Shown here one piece after another: positions 6,896 through 14,142 of a stretch of 16,932 nt of DNA. Where the stretch lies: contig NZ_CALEVF010000371.1 in NCBI RefSeq assembly GCF_937920395.1, positions 1 through 16,932 on the forward strand, in the 5' to 3' direction. The notes beneath the pieces are model-generated. The model made no database searches. It saw only the letters and a list, made by a program, of their open reading frames with translations, and was not told the DNA's origin. This DNA comes from an uncultured Clostridium sp. (GTDB lineage Bacteria; Bacillota; Clostridia; Clostridiales; Clostridiaceae). A program made the position numbers and the translations under genes. Each line of letters begins with the position of its first letter. The stretch's first letter is position 1.

Positions 6896-7429
6896 TTACC
6901 GAAGTCCTATTGCTTCGCCTTCGCCTCTACCCAACTTGTCCCATATGTAATTATGTTGTTTAACGGCATTTGAGTAGTCTTTCTTTTTCCAACTATTTAA
7001 ATATAGTAGCAATGTACTTTTATCTCCATAACTATTATTATTTACAATTTCAATAAGGTCATTACAAGCCGTAGGATTTATATCTTGTACCCCATATCTG
7101 AGGCCATCCTTTGACACTATTTTACTATTTATCATTTCGTGCATTTTAATATAGACTCGTTTTTCAGCAACTATCTTTGAATCTGCTATTACTTTTGCAT
7201 CTGCTTCTGACTGTGCCTTAGCGTCTGCTAATGCTTTAGCATCTGCCAACGCTTTCGCCAATGCTACTTTTTTATCATATGCTTTTTTTTCATCGGCCTT
7301 TTGTTTGTTTAGCAATACAATTTTCAATGCATTTTCTTTCTTAATCTTATTATTTACCGTAATATAACTAGCCGTACCAACCGCTATTACGGCTATTATA
7401 ATTCCACCTATTAATAACTTTTTATGCAT
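6896..7429 (-). CDS. Membrane-anchored protein with Ala-rich repeat and DUF6241-like domain
   Basis: The ATG at 7429 (MHKKLLIGG) is preferred because GGAGG lies 7 bases upstream; an in-frame ATG at 7444 would place that site inside the gene. The 177-residue product has an N-terminal membrane helix (about 4-23). A charged, probably helical stalk follows, with the repeated KALADAKALADAKAQ (about 58-72). The C-terminal domain (MHEMINSKIVSKDG, then LYLNSWKKKDYSNAV, QHNYIWDKLG) resembles the DUF6241 pattern of Bacillus and Clostridium proteins, in which W-K-x-D-(F/Y)-S-x-A-V and H-N-x-(I/L)-W recur. The function of that family is not known. The soluble part should face outward. It has its own promoter and a 34-residue membrane peptide gene follows. 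Confidence 0.7.
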   Translation of the reverse strand: MHKKLLIGGIIIAVIAVGTASYITVNNKIKKENALKIVLLNKQKADEKKAYDKKVALAKALADAKALADAKAQSEADAKVIADSKIVAEKRVYIKMHEMINSKIVSKDGLRYGVQDINPTACNDLIEIVNNNSYGDKSTLLLYLNSWKKKDYSNAVKQHNYIWDKLGRGEGEAIGLR

Positions 7430-7460
7430 ATCATAACCTCCCATATAATATTTGTCTTAT

Positions 7461-7490
7461 ATTATATGCCAATTCGACATAAATTTACAC
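7461..7490 (-). promoter_or_regulatory. Promoter of the DUF6241-like gene
   Basis: On the minus strand there is a perfect TATAAT (plus 7461-7466) with TGTAAA (plus 7484-7489) 17 bases upstream. It is about 30 bases before the start codon at 7429, the right distance for a sigma-A promoter with a short leader. Confidence 0.55.
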
Positions 7491-7511
7491 AATTTTCTTT
7501 ATAATTAAAAT

Positions 7512-7528
7512 ATTGGATGTCATCCAAT
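7512..7528. promoter_or_regulatory. 17-bp perfect palindrome, operator-like
   Basis: ATTGGATG (7512-7519) and CATCCAAT (7521-7528) flank a single central base. It sits about 22 bases upstream of the -35 element of the DUF6241-like gene, a typical position for a dimeric transcription factor site. The regulator is unknown. Confidence 0.45.
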
Positions 7529-7621
7529 TACAGTATATCAGTAGGACGTAGCAATGTATAGTATTTTATTATAGGTGTCCATCTGTCTAAGTCGTTGATT
7601 TTAATAGGTTTATAGCTGATA

Positions 7622-8041
7622 TTAATAATATTTTATATGTATGACCTCTTCAAAACCTTTTCCATACACAAACACAAATGTTTTAGGTACATATATAAAT
7701 ATTAATTTTTCATTATCTTTTATTTGTTTAGTTGAAACTACAGACCACTTTTCAACAGGTCCATGCTCCGAAACAGCTGTATCAACTCCACTATCTGCAT
7801 AAGGTGTAAAGTGTGTAACATTACTTGGAACCCAAAAGAATACACGGTAATGAGGTAAACCATCATTTCCTATTATATGATCATAATGAGGTGTCCCTCG
7901 TTTTTCATTTTCTATGTTCTTATTCACTGTTTTAATTACTTTAACAGTATTTGTATTGCTTGGTATATGCACAGCACTCCTAAAAACTAATAACATTAGT
8001 ATTAGTGTTATAGCTCCTAATAATATTTTTTTACAATTCAT
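7622..8041 (-). CDS. Unrecognised membrane-anchored secreted protein
   Basis: The ATG at 8041 (MNCKKILLGA) is chosen because GGAG lies 8 bases before it; an in-frame ATG at 8062 precedes that site. The 139-residue product has one N-terminal hydrophobic helix (about 5-21) and an extracellular part with HYDHIIGNDGLPHYRVFFWV, TPYADSGVDT and KLIFIYVPKTFVFVYGKGFE. No family is recognised. A decayed second copy of its KQIKDNEK region exists at 9837-9884, so the gene was once duplicated or moved nearby. It precedes the DUF6241-like gene by about 190 bases and has its own promoter. Confidence 0.65.
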   Translation of the reverse strand: MNCKKILLGAITLILMLLVFRSAVHIPSNTNTVKVIKTVNKNIENEKRGTPHYDHIIGNDGLPHYRVFFWVPSNVTHFTPYADSGVDTAVSEHGPVEKWSVVSTKQIKDNEKLIFIYVPKTFVFVYGKGFEEVIHIKYY

Positions 8042-8087
8042 AACAACATCTCCACAATTCATAAACTTTTCATATGAATTTGTTTAA

Positions 8088-8117
8088 ATTATATCCAAAT
8101 AACTTTTTAATAAACAA
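8088..8117 (-). promoter_or_regulatory. Promoter of the unrecognised anchored-protein gene
   Basis: On the minus strand a perfect TATAAT (plus 8088-8093) is preceded by TTGTTT (plus 8112-8117) at 18 bases. It lies about 45 bases upstream of the start codon at 8041. Confidence 0.5.
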
Positions 8118-8350
8118 AACTACGGAACTGCATACCCAGCTTTTCACTGTAATATTTATATTATTATGCTTTATCGTATTTTTTAATTTTATAGTGTATG
8201 AGACTGAGAAAAGTTTTATCTGTGATTGTTTTGAGATTATTTTAAGAGATATATGAGATTAATAAAAGACAAAGCTGAGACCATAACATGCTATTATCTA
8301 TCTATACCCAATATAAGTATTGAAACTAATTTAATTAAGTATTAAAGATT
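8118..8350. other. Intergenic region between divergent units, little recognised
   Basis: A 60-codon plus-strand frame from 8074 lacks a ribosome-binding site and is dominated by Phe, Ile and Leu, so it is not called. A promoter for sipW must lie here; TTGAAA near 8320 is one candidate -35, without a convincing -10. Confidence 0.4.
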
Positions 8351-8371
8351 TTATAAGGAGGAGAATCATAT

Positions 8372-8989
8372 ATGGAAAGTCTACAAGTTGACGTAAAAAA
8401 TAGCAAAAAAAAAGGTATTTTAAAAACACTTAAATACATTGGAAAAACACTTATAACGATTATTTGTACAATTTTAATTTTTATAATAATAATATCCTGC
8501 ATTACTATATTTGATGCAACAACACATCCTGGCAAAACTCCATCTGCATTAGGATATAAGTGGATGACAGTTCTTACTGGTAGTATGAAGCCACAATTTA
8601 ACCCTGGGGATTTAGTAATATCAACTAACGTAAAAGATTTAAATTCTGTAAAGGTTGGTACAGTAGTAACCTACCTTAATAAAGAGAATGTATTGATAAC
8701 CCATAGGGTTACAAAAATTAACAACAATAATGGAGTAAATACTTATATTGCAAAAGGTGATGCTAATCCAGTTGCAGATATTGAATCTTTTAGCGGAAGT
8801 AAAATTCAAGGAACTTATAAAACTACAATTCCCTATTTAGGTTATGCAGGGATGTTCGTCAAATCTGGAGTTGGAATGATATCACTTATCGTTATTCCAT
8901 TAATTATTATCCTTGGGATGGAATTAATCGATCATTTAAGGAAATCTAAAACTAAAACAGTTAATGTTATTGAGGGTAATACCCTTTAA
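8372..8989 (+). CDS. sipW: Signal peptidase I, SipW (ER) type
   Basis: The ATG follows TAAGGAGGAGAATCATAT. The 205-residue protein has an N-terminal membrane helix (about 27-47) and the catalytic serine Ser71 in VLTGSMKP. The general base is His111 in LITHRV: a Ser/His pair that marks the SipW/archaeal/ER type, in place of the Ser/Lys pair of ordinary bacterial enzymes. AKGDANPVAD (127-136) supplies the conserved acidic residues. A second membrane helix (about 165-186) and a basic tail follow, as in Bacillus SipW. It should cleave secreted TasA/CalY-like proteins at the outer membrane face. The next gene, 39 bases downstream, encodes such a substrate. Confidence 0.95.
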   Translation: MESLQVDVKNSKKKGILKTLKYIGKTLITIICTILIFIIIISCITIFDATTHPGKTPSALGYKWMTVLTGSMKPQFNPGDLVISTNVKDLNSVKVGTVVTYLNKENVLITHRVTKINNNNGVNTYIAKGDANPVADIESFSGSKIQGTYKTTIPYLGYAGMFVKSGVGMISLIVIPLIIILGMELIDHLRKSKTKTVNVIEGNTL

Positions 8990-9028
8990 TATTATAAATA
9001 AAATATATTCAAATAGGGGGATTATTAA

Positions 9029-9757
9029 ATGAAAAGCAAAATGGTTTTAAGTATAGTTATGGCAGCAGCTGTCACTTTAGGTGGAGCTGCTATGGCTACA
9101 AATGCTAACTTCAATGCTACCGCAGTAAGCAATGGTAATATAGTTACTATGGGTACAGTACAACTAGGTAATTTGAGAAGCGGTCAAGTTGGTCAAGCTA
9201 TAAATATGGACACTTTATTTAATGTAAGCAATTTAGGTACTTTAACAGATCCAGTAACAAATAGTAATAGTATAGTTATTAGAGGAACCCTTCCAGTAAC
9301 ACTTTCTTTAGGCGGGTATGCAGATAATTCTAATCGTGTATTTCAAGCATCAATTCCAAGTGGTGTACTAGCAACTTGGTATAGACATTACAAATCTAAT
9401 GTTACAGTTACTGTAAGAAGAACTAATAATACTACAGATAGTTATACTTCAAGGCCCGATGCAATTACCGGAGGATTTGATTCAATATTTGATTCTATAG
9501 AAGGAACCGCTCATACTCCTGCAACAGATAATACAACAGGTATTAGTGCATTACTCACTGATTTAGGAACACTACACCCTGGCGACGTAGTAACAATTAC
9601 AACAAAAACTAAATTCGCCCAAACAGCTTACTACACAAAGGATGCTAATAATAAACCGATTAATGGAGATTATACCTTAACTCAAGATGAAGTTAATGCA
9701 TTTCAAGGAAAGTCACTTGCTATAAATCTTAAGTTAGTAGCTACAGAAGCTAAGTAA
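9029..9757 (+). CDS. TasA/CalY-family secreted fibre or matrix protein
   Basis: The ATG follows AATAGGGGGATTATTAA. The 242-residue protein has a signal peptide (MKSKMVLSIVMAAAVTLGGA, cleavage likely near residue 23) followed by ANFNATAVSNGN, the motif typical just after SipW-dependent signal peptides (A-x-F-x-A-T-x-S-x-G-N). The rest is Thr/Asn-rich beta sandwich-like sequence with few Cys or Trp residues, as in TasA and camelysin. In Bacillus, TasA forms extracellular biofilm fibres and CalY is a related surface protein. Pairing with sipW and a terminator after the gene define a two-gene operon. No tapA-like anchor gene is seen, so whether it forms fibres is inferred. Confidence 0.9.
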   Translation: MKSKMVLSIVMAAAVTLGGAAMATNANFNATAVSNGNIVTMGTVQLGNLRSGQVGQAINMDTLFNVSNLGTLTDPVTNSNSIVIRGTLPVTLSLGGYADNSNRVFQASIPSGVLATWYRHYKSNVTVTVRRTNNTTDSYTSRPDAITGGFDSIFDSIEGTAHTPATDNTTGISALLTDLGTLHPGDVVTITTKTKFAQTAYYTKDANNKPINGDYTLTQDEVNAFQGKSLAINLKLVATEAK

Positions 9758-9804
9758 TTAGTTAAATAAATTTAAAATATATCATTATCTTATATTGATT
9801 ATAA

Positions 9805-9840
9805 ATTCCCCTATAATTTTTAATTATAGGGGTTTATTTT
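9805..9840 (+). terminator. Terminator of the sipW operon
   Basis: CCCCTATAATT (9808-9818) is perfectly complementary to AATTATAGGGG (9822-9832) with a 3-base loop, followed by TTTATTTTTC. Confidence 0.9.
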
Positions 9841-10020
9841 TCATTATCCTTTATTTGTTTAGTTGTAACTACAGATTACTTTTCTATGAAATTCATCACC
9901 AACTGCAAATAATAGACATATAAACATTATAGTAGTTAATGCATTTTTTTCCTTAAGTCCTACCATAAATAATAAATTCGATAAGGAACCAGTTCTAGCC
10001 ATGTATCATCATTTAAATAA
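9837..10020 (-). pseudogene. Chimeric remnant: piece of the 7622-8041 gene joined to a deleted vanZ copy
   Basis: Bases 9837-9884 match 7707-7754 with only a few differences; translated on the minus strand they give SVVTTKQIKDNEK, compared with SVVSTKQIKDNEK in the intact gene, but with stops on both sides. Bases 9886-9980 match 11862-11956 inside the vanZ-like gene at about nine positions in ten. The match then jumps: 9981-9996 resembles 12144-12159 (AAGGAACCAGTTCTAG versus AAAGAACCAGTTCTAG), and 10000-10010 matches the vanZ start region near 12260. So about 185 and 100 bases are missing between blocks, and the block order is kept. It is not translatable and fills most of the space between the sipW terminator and the ydcF-like gene. 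Confidence 0.85.
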
Positions 10021-10046
10021 ACTTTTAATCATTTCAACATAACCGG

Positions 10047-10075
10047 ATTTTTTAATATGTATCTTATAGTATAAT
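10047..10075 (+). promoter_or_regulatory. Probable promoter of the ydcF-like gene
   Basis: A perfect TATAAT lies at 10070-10075, about 35 bases before the start codon. The -35 region (ATTTTT at 10047-10052) is poor, so the call rests mainly on the -10 element and its position. Confidence 0.4.
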
Positions 10076-10109
10076 TAATTATCGACTTAAAATGAAAGGA
10101 GAACCATTA

Positions 10110-10865
10110 ATGCTATATATCATTAAAATTCTTGTTAATATTATTTTGCCTCCAGGTTGTCTAATTGTCTTTTTACTTTTATATATTGTTTATCATTATA
10201 AAAAAAACAAAAGATTACCTAAACTATTTATTGCTATAACTTTTCTTTTTTATATAATATCAATACCTCTTACATCTGATCTATTAACGCATTCATTAGA
10301 ATATAAATATCCACAACCGAGTAAGCTAAGTGGCGACGTTGTAGTTGTACTAGGTGGTGGTGCTACTTTAAGCTCTCCTGACTTTAGCGGCGAAGGTAAT
10401 CTGTTTGGTTCTGCTGCCAATCGATTGCTCACAGCTGCCCGTATAAATAAAAAAACAGGACTACCGATAATATTTTCAGGCGGTCAAGTGTTTAAAACTA
10501 GTGGAAATGAAGCTAACATTGCAAAACGTTTTTTATTAGATTTAGGTATAACTAAAAATGATGTGATTATAGAAAATAAAAGTCTTAATACAACTGAAAA
10601 TGCTAAATTCACTAAAGTTATTTTAACAAAAAATAACTATACGAAACCTATATTAATAACATCAGCTTTTCATATGTATAGAGCAGTACTAAATTTTAAT
10701 AATTCTGGAATAAAGAACTTTGTAATCTATCCTTGTGATTATTCCACAAATAAAAATATTTCTATAAGCTTTAGCTCTTTTATACCATCAGGTTCAAGTT
10801 TAAATTATTCTACAATAGCATTGCATGAGTACTTAGGCATACTTCAATTATTAATAAAGAAATAA
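10110..10865 (+). CDS. YdcF/ElyC/SanA-family (DUF218) membrane protein
   Basis: The ATG at 10110 (MLYIIKILVN) is chosen because AAAGGAG lies 8 bases upstream; an in-frame ATG at 10092 comes before that site. The 251-residue protein has two N-terminal membrane helices (about 5-27 and 37-55). The DUF218 domain follows with DVVVVLGGGAT, the segment SAANRLLTAARI, PIIFSGGQ, ENKSLNTTENA and PILITSAFHMYRA. ElyC and SanA of this family affect envelope or peptidoglycan integrity in enterobacteria; the reaction is not established. It looks intact, unlike its neighbours. Its stop is 4 bases from the end of the convergent galU fragment and no terminator is visible between them. Confidence 0.9.
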   Translation: MLYIIKILVNIILPPGCLIVFLLLYIVYHYKKNKRLPKLFIAITFLFYIISIPLTSDLLTHSLEYKYPQPSKLSGDVVVVLGGGATLSSPDFSGEGNLFGSAANRLLTAARINKKTGLPIIFSGGQVFKTSGNEANIAKRFLLDLGITKNDVIIENKSLNTTENAKFTKVILTKNNYTKPILITSAFHMYRAVLNFNNSGIKNFVIYPCDYSTNKNISISFSSFIPSGSSLNYSTIALHEYLGILQLLIKK

Positions 10866-10869
10866 ATCT

Positions 10870-11709
10870 TTAATTATCATTACTACGAGCTACTTCAGCA
10901 TACATTTCCTTAAAGTTATCATTATCTTTTAAAGTCTGAAGATATTTCATAAATGGAACTTTTAATTCATCTCTTTTTAATGCAAATTCCACTGTAGCTT
11001 CTAGAAATCCTAATTTATCTCCTACATCATATCTACGTCCTTCAAATACGTATGCATACATGTCTTGCTTAGCTATTAATGTTTTTAGAGCATCCGTTAA
11101 TTGAATTTCATTGCCTTTACCAGGTAACGTATTATCTAATATATTAAATATATCTGGAGTAATTATGTATCTACCAAGTATGGCTACATTGGAAGGTGCT
11201 ACATCTACTCCCGGTTTTTCTACAAGGTCATTAACTTTGTATACTCTATCACTGACTTGAACCCCATCAACAATTCCGTATTTATCAACATTCTCTTTTG
11301 CTACTTCTTGAACTCCTAAAATCGAAACATTTTTCTCCTCAAAACAATCCATAAGTTGTTTTAAACATGGAACCTTAGCATCTACTATATCATCACCAAG
11401 CATTACCGCAAAAGGTTCATTACCAACAAATACTCTAGCTTTATTTATAGCATCTCCTAGACCCTTAGGTTCCTTTTGTCTTATAAAATGGATATTAACC
11501 ATATTTGATATGTGACGTACTTCTTTAAGAAGAGTATCTTTATGTTTATTTTCAAGCTCAAGTTCTAGTTCTACTGATTTATCAAAATGATCTTCAATAG
11601 ACTTTTTATTTCTTCCTGTAATAATTAATATTTCCTCTATTCCTGATGCCACAGCTTCTTCTATAATATACTGCATTGTAGGCTTATCAACTATAGGTAT
11701 TATTCTCAT
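10870..11709 (-). pseudogene. galU: 5'-truncated galU (UTP-glucose-1-phosphate uridylyltransferase)
   Basis: From the ATG at 11709 the frame reads PIVDKPTMQYIIEEAVASGI, IITGRNKKSIEDHFDKS, VMLGDDIVD, VEKPGV, GRYIITPDIF, EIQLTDAL and GRRYDVGDKLGFLEATVEFA, unmistakably GalU. A normal enzyme begins about 25 residues earlier with the G-x-G-T-R-(F/L)-L-P-x-T-K nucleotide-binding loop that ends ...KEMLPIVDKP. Here homology stops at IPIVDKP and the bases upstream contain stop codons and the end of the vanZ-like gene 15 bases away. No ribosome-binding site precedes the ATG. The fragment of 279 codons is otherwise free of stops, so the loss looks recent. It should be inactive for UDP-glucose synthesis; another galU is expected elsewhere. 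Confidence 0.85.
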
Positions 11710-11724
11710 TAATTTTTATTGCAT

Positions 11725-12222
11725 TTAAATTCTCGCCTTATTTGTATTTCTCTTATATATCTTATAATATACAAAGTAAAACAACCCAATACCTACTAAA
11801 GATCCTGCAAAATCTATCAACACATCACTTACTAATGAAGTTCTACCAGGGACAAATAACTGATGAAATTCATCACCAACTGCAAATAATAAACATATAA
11901 ACATTATAGTAGTTAATGCATTTTTACCCTTAAGTCCTACTATGAATAATAAATTTGAAACAATCACTGCTAATAAGGCATATTCAAATGCATGAGCATT
12001 TTTCCTAATAACCAAATTTATTTTCTCATCTCTTGAACTTAGGGGAAGTGCGCCCTGTTTTAATTTACTTGAATTAGTTTTACCTTCTACATCATACTTA
12101 ATATCCCTTAACGACTGAACTATTCCATAACTACGTAGATTTAATAAAGAACCAGTTCTAGACGAATTATAAAATATAAATCCCATTGCTAATATGCATA
12201 AAACAATTCCTATTTTTTTCAA
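11725..12222 (-). CDS. VanZ-family membrane protein
   Basis: A TTG start at 12222 (read MKKIGIVLC) is favoured since GGTGGTG lies just before it; an in-frame ATG at 12270 has no such site. The 165-residue protein shows the VanZ-like signature RKNAHAFEYALLAV, GDEFHQLFVPGRTSLVSDVL and DFAGSLVGIGLFYF, with about four membrane helices. VanZ confers low-level teicoplanin resistance in enterococci; most relatives, including this type, have no known role. An internally deleted second copy sits at 9886-10020. The gene is upstream of the galU fragment on the same strand. It appears intact. Confidence 0.85.
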   Translation of the reverse strand: MKKIGIVLCILAMGFIFYNSSRTGSLLNLRSYGIVQSLRDIKYDVEGKTNSSKLKQGALPLSSRDEKINLVIRKNAHAFEYALLAVIVSNLLFIVGLKGKNALTTIMFICLLFAVGDEFHQLFVPGRTSLVSDVLIDFAGSLVGIGLFYFVYYKIYKRNTNKARI

Positions 12223-12284
12223 TACAACACCACCCAATTTTTCAATAACATAAATTATAACATGTATCATTTTTAAAATCTAGA

Positions 12285-12463
12285 TGTTGTAAAATTATAT
12301 TTATATTAGTTTCAGTAATTAGCTCACGGATTCTAAACTCTAACTTCTTCACTTATAACTTCGCATCAGATGTTTCATCTTTGCATAGCTTCCGCTTGAC
12401 ATTCTTTCCCAAGGGTCAGGCACCTTTCAGAGTTTGGAAGTAAAACGAACAAGCTCTGTTGCT
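12285..12463. repeat. REP-like repeat, copy D (two modules)
   Basis: 12285-12330 is a degraded version of the composite-repeat hairpin (AAAATTATATTTATAT, then TTTCAGTAATTAGCTCACGG, close to copy B). 12386-12395 has the TAGCTTCCGC motif. 12400-12463 matches copy E at 59 of 64 positions and keeps the inverted repeat CAGAGTTTG (12428-12436) with CAAGCTCTG (12450-12458). The module ends exactly where the amidase fragment begins. Confidence 0.8.
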
Positions 12464-13030
12464 TGTTTTTGTGATACATTTACAAGTATCCATGCAAATA
12501 GTAGTGAAAGCGTAGAGGCTCATGGAATAGAAACATTCGCTTATCCTGCAAGTTCATCCGGGGCAGTATTATCAAAATTTGTACAATCCGAATTAATAAA
12601 AGCTACAGGATTAACTGATAGGGGTTGCAAGACTGCTAATTTCGGTGTGCTTAGAATGACTAAAATGGTAGCTATATTAGTAGAAACTGCATTTATTAGT
12701 AATACAAATGAGGAAAATTTACTAATATCAAATGATTATCAAGAAACGGTAGCACAATGCATTGTTAAAGGCATCTTTGCGTACCTAGGACTAATTTTTA
12801 TGGGAGAACGTGAAACCGTGCATGCTCCAATTATATCTTCTGTAAAGTATGGAATAGTTACCGTTTCTGTACTTAATGTTAGGGCTAATGCAAATGTAAA
12901 TTCAAATATACTCGGGACTTTAAACAAAAATGAAAAAGTCAAAATTGCAAGTAAGGTAGGGACTTGGTATTCTATATTTTATGGTAATCATGGGGGATAT
13001 GTTAGCGCGAATTATATTAAATTAGTCTAA
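12464..13030 (+). pseudogene. 5'-truncated N-acetylmuramoyl-L-alanine amidase (Amidase_3) with SH3b domain
   Basis: The open frame (which could nominally begin at a TTG at 12434 inside the repeat, without a ribosome-binding site) carries the C-terminal half of an Amidase_3 domain. This has TSIHANSSESVEAHGIETFA, LTDRGCKTANFGVLRMTKM and the catalytic Glu in ILVETAFISNTNEE. A bacterial SH3 domain follows (VSVLNVRANANVNSNILGTL and on to GGYVSANYIKLV). The first half, including the zinc-binding D-A-G-H-G-G histidine and the zinc-binding glutamate, is absent. The bases where it should be are REP-like repeat. There is no signal peptide. The intact gene would have been a cell-wall hydrolase. It overlaps the 3' end of dprA by 14 bases. 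Confidence 0.85.
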
Positions 13031-14141
13031 GGGGCAGAAATGCCTCTTTTTTTTTTATGTACCCACCTACATTTCTTATCATGCCTTTTAATTCCATTAT
13101 TGATATAGTTTCTAAAATATCTGATTTATCCATTTTTAAATCAACTAACAATTCACCTAATGTCATAGGGCTGTCTTCTATTTTCGTTAATATAGCCTTT
13201 TCAAGCACTGTTAATTCACAACCTACCGGTTCTGAATTCTGCATTTTATTATTTACCCCTGGCTTCCTAATTGGATTCAACAATAGTTGGGAAGGGTTTA
13301 AATATATTTTAGCCCCTTCGTAGATTAATTTATTTGTACCAAAACTTTCAGTTCTATAAATACTATTCGGAGCTGCAAACACTTCTCTGTTTTGCTCCTT
13401 TGCATAAGCTGCTGTCAAAAGAGAACCACTTTTTTCTCCCGCTTCCACCACTAAAAGCTTTTTACACCAAGCACTTATTAACCTATTTCTCATTGGGAAA
13501 TGTCTAGCATCTGGTTTTATTCCTGGTGGATACTCTGATACAATCGCCCCTTTTTCTATTATTCTCTGCATAAGTTCCATATGTTCCTTTGGATAACATA
13601 TATCTAAACCACAACCTAGTATAGCTATAGTGTATCCATCTGATTTCAAACAAGCTGTATGTGCATACCCATCTATGCCTTTAGCCATTCCGCTAATAAC
13701 TGGTATATTACTTTGAGCTAAAAACTCTCCTGCTTCTACAGTAAGTCTTTTACCATACTCAGTGCATCTTCTACTCCCTACAATAGCTATACCAATACTA
13801 TTTTCTATAAGCGTCCCTCTATAATATAAAATAATTGGAGCTTGTTTAATTTTCTTTACCTCAATTGGGTATAAATAATCGCGATAAGTCAATACGGTTA
13901 TATTTAGTTTCTCACACTTTTTTAACATTTCTTCTGATCCTACTAATGATTTTGAAGAAAAAATCACATCCGCAGTAACTCTTCCTATTCCACTTATATT
14001 TTCAAGTTCAGATTTTGTGGCTGTATAAATATTTAAGGGAGTTTCAAAAATATCCAACAATGCTTTCGCGATTACTGGACCTACTCCATTTATTTGTGAT
14101 AGCCACATCCAATAAACTAAACTACTATCATAATTTTCCAT
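13017..14141 (-). CDS. dprA: DNA-processing protein DprA/Smf
   Basis: This 374-residue protein has an N-terminal helix-hairpin-helix/SAM-like part (about 10-60). The Rossmann-like DprA core follows, with VGSRRCTEYG (121-130), SGMAKGIDGYAHTACL (150-165), ILGCGLDICYP (174-184), SEYPPG (202-207), FPMRNRLIS (215-223) and EAGEKSGSLLTA (233-244). A C-terminal winged helix lies at about 310-361. DprA binds incoming single-stranded DNA, displaces SSB and loads RecA in natural transformation; it also occurs in species not known to be competent. Its ATG lies 1 base after the yifB stop. The last residues (EAFLPLRLI) are encoded across the neighbouring terminator and an A10 run, so the natural C-terminus may have been altered. 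Confidence 0.96.
   Translation of the reverse strand: MENYDSSLVYWMWLSQINGVGPVIAKALLDIFETPLNIYTATKSELENISGIGRVTADVIFSSKSLVGSEEMLKKCEKLNITVLTYRDYLYPIEVKKIKQAPIILYYRGTLIENSIGIAIVGSRRCTEYGKRLTVEAGEFLAQSNIPVISGMAKGIDGYAHTACLKSDGYTIAILGCGLDICYPKEHMELMQRIIEKGAIVSEYPPGIKPDARHFPMRNRLISAWCKKLLVVEAGEKSGSLLTAAYAKEQNREVFAAPNSIYRTESFGTNKLIYEGAKIYLNPSQLLLNPIRKPGVNNKMQNSEPVGCELTVLEKAILTKIEDSPMTLGELLVDLKMDKSDILETISIMELKGMIRNVGGYIKKKEAFLPLRLI
13031..13056 (+). terminator. Terminator after the amidase remnant
   Basis: GGGGCA-GAAA-TGCCTC (13031-13046, one G-U pair) is followed by ten T residues. On the opposite strand the same bases are translated as the C-terminal end of DprA. Confidence 0.8.
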
Positions 14142-14142
14142 A

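Noticed and set aside
8074..8256. 60-codon plus-strand ORF
   Set aside because: No ribosome-binding site; it overlaps the promoter of the divergent gene and its sequence is hydrophobic noise of AT-rich DNA.
12434..12463. Taking the TTG at 12434 as the real amidase start
   Set aside because: The first residues are encoded by the repeat module, there is no ribosome-binding site, and the catalytic N-terminal half would be missing.
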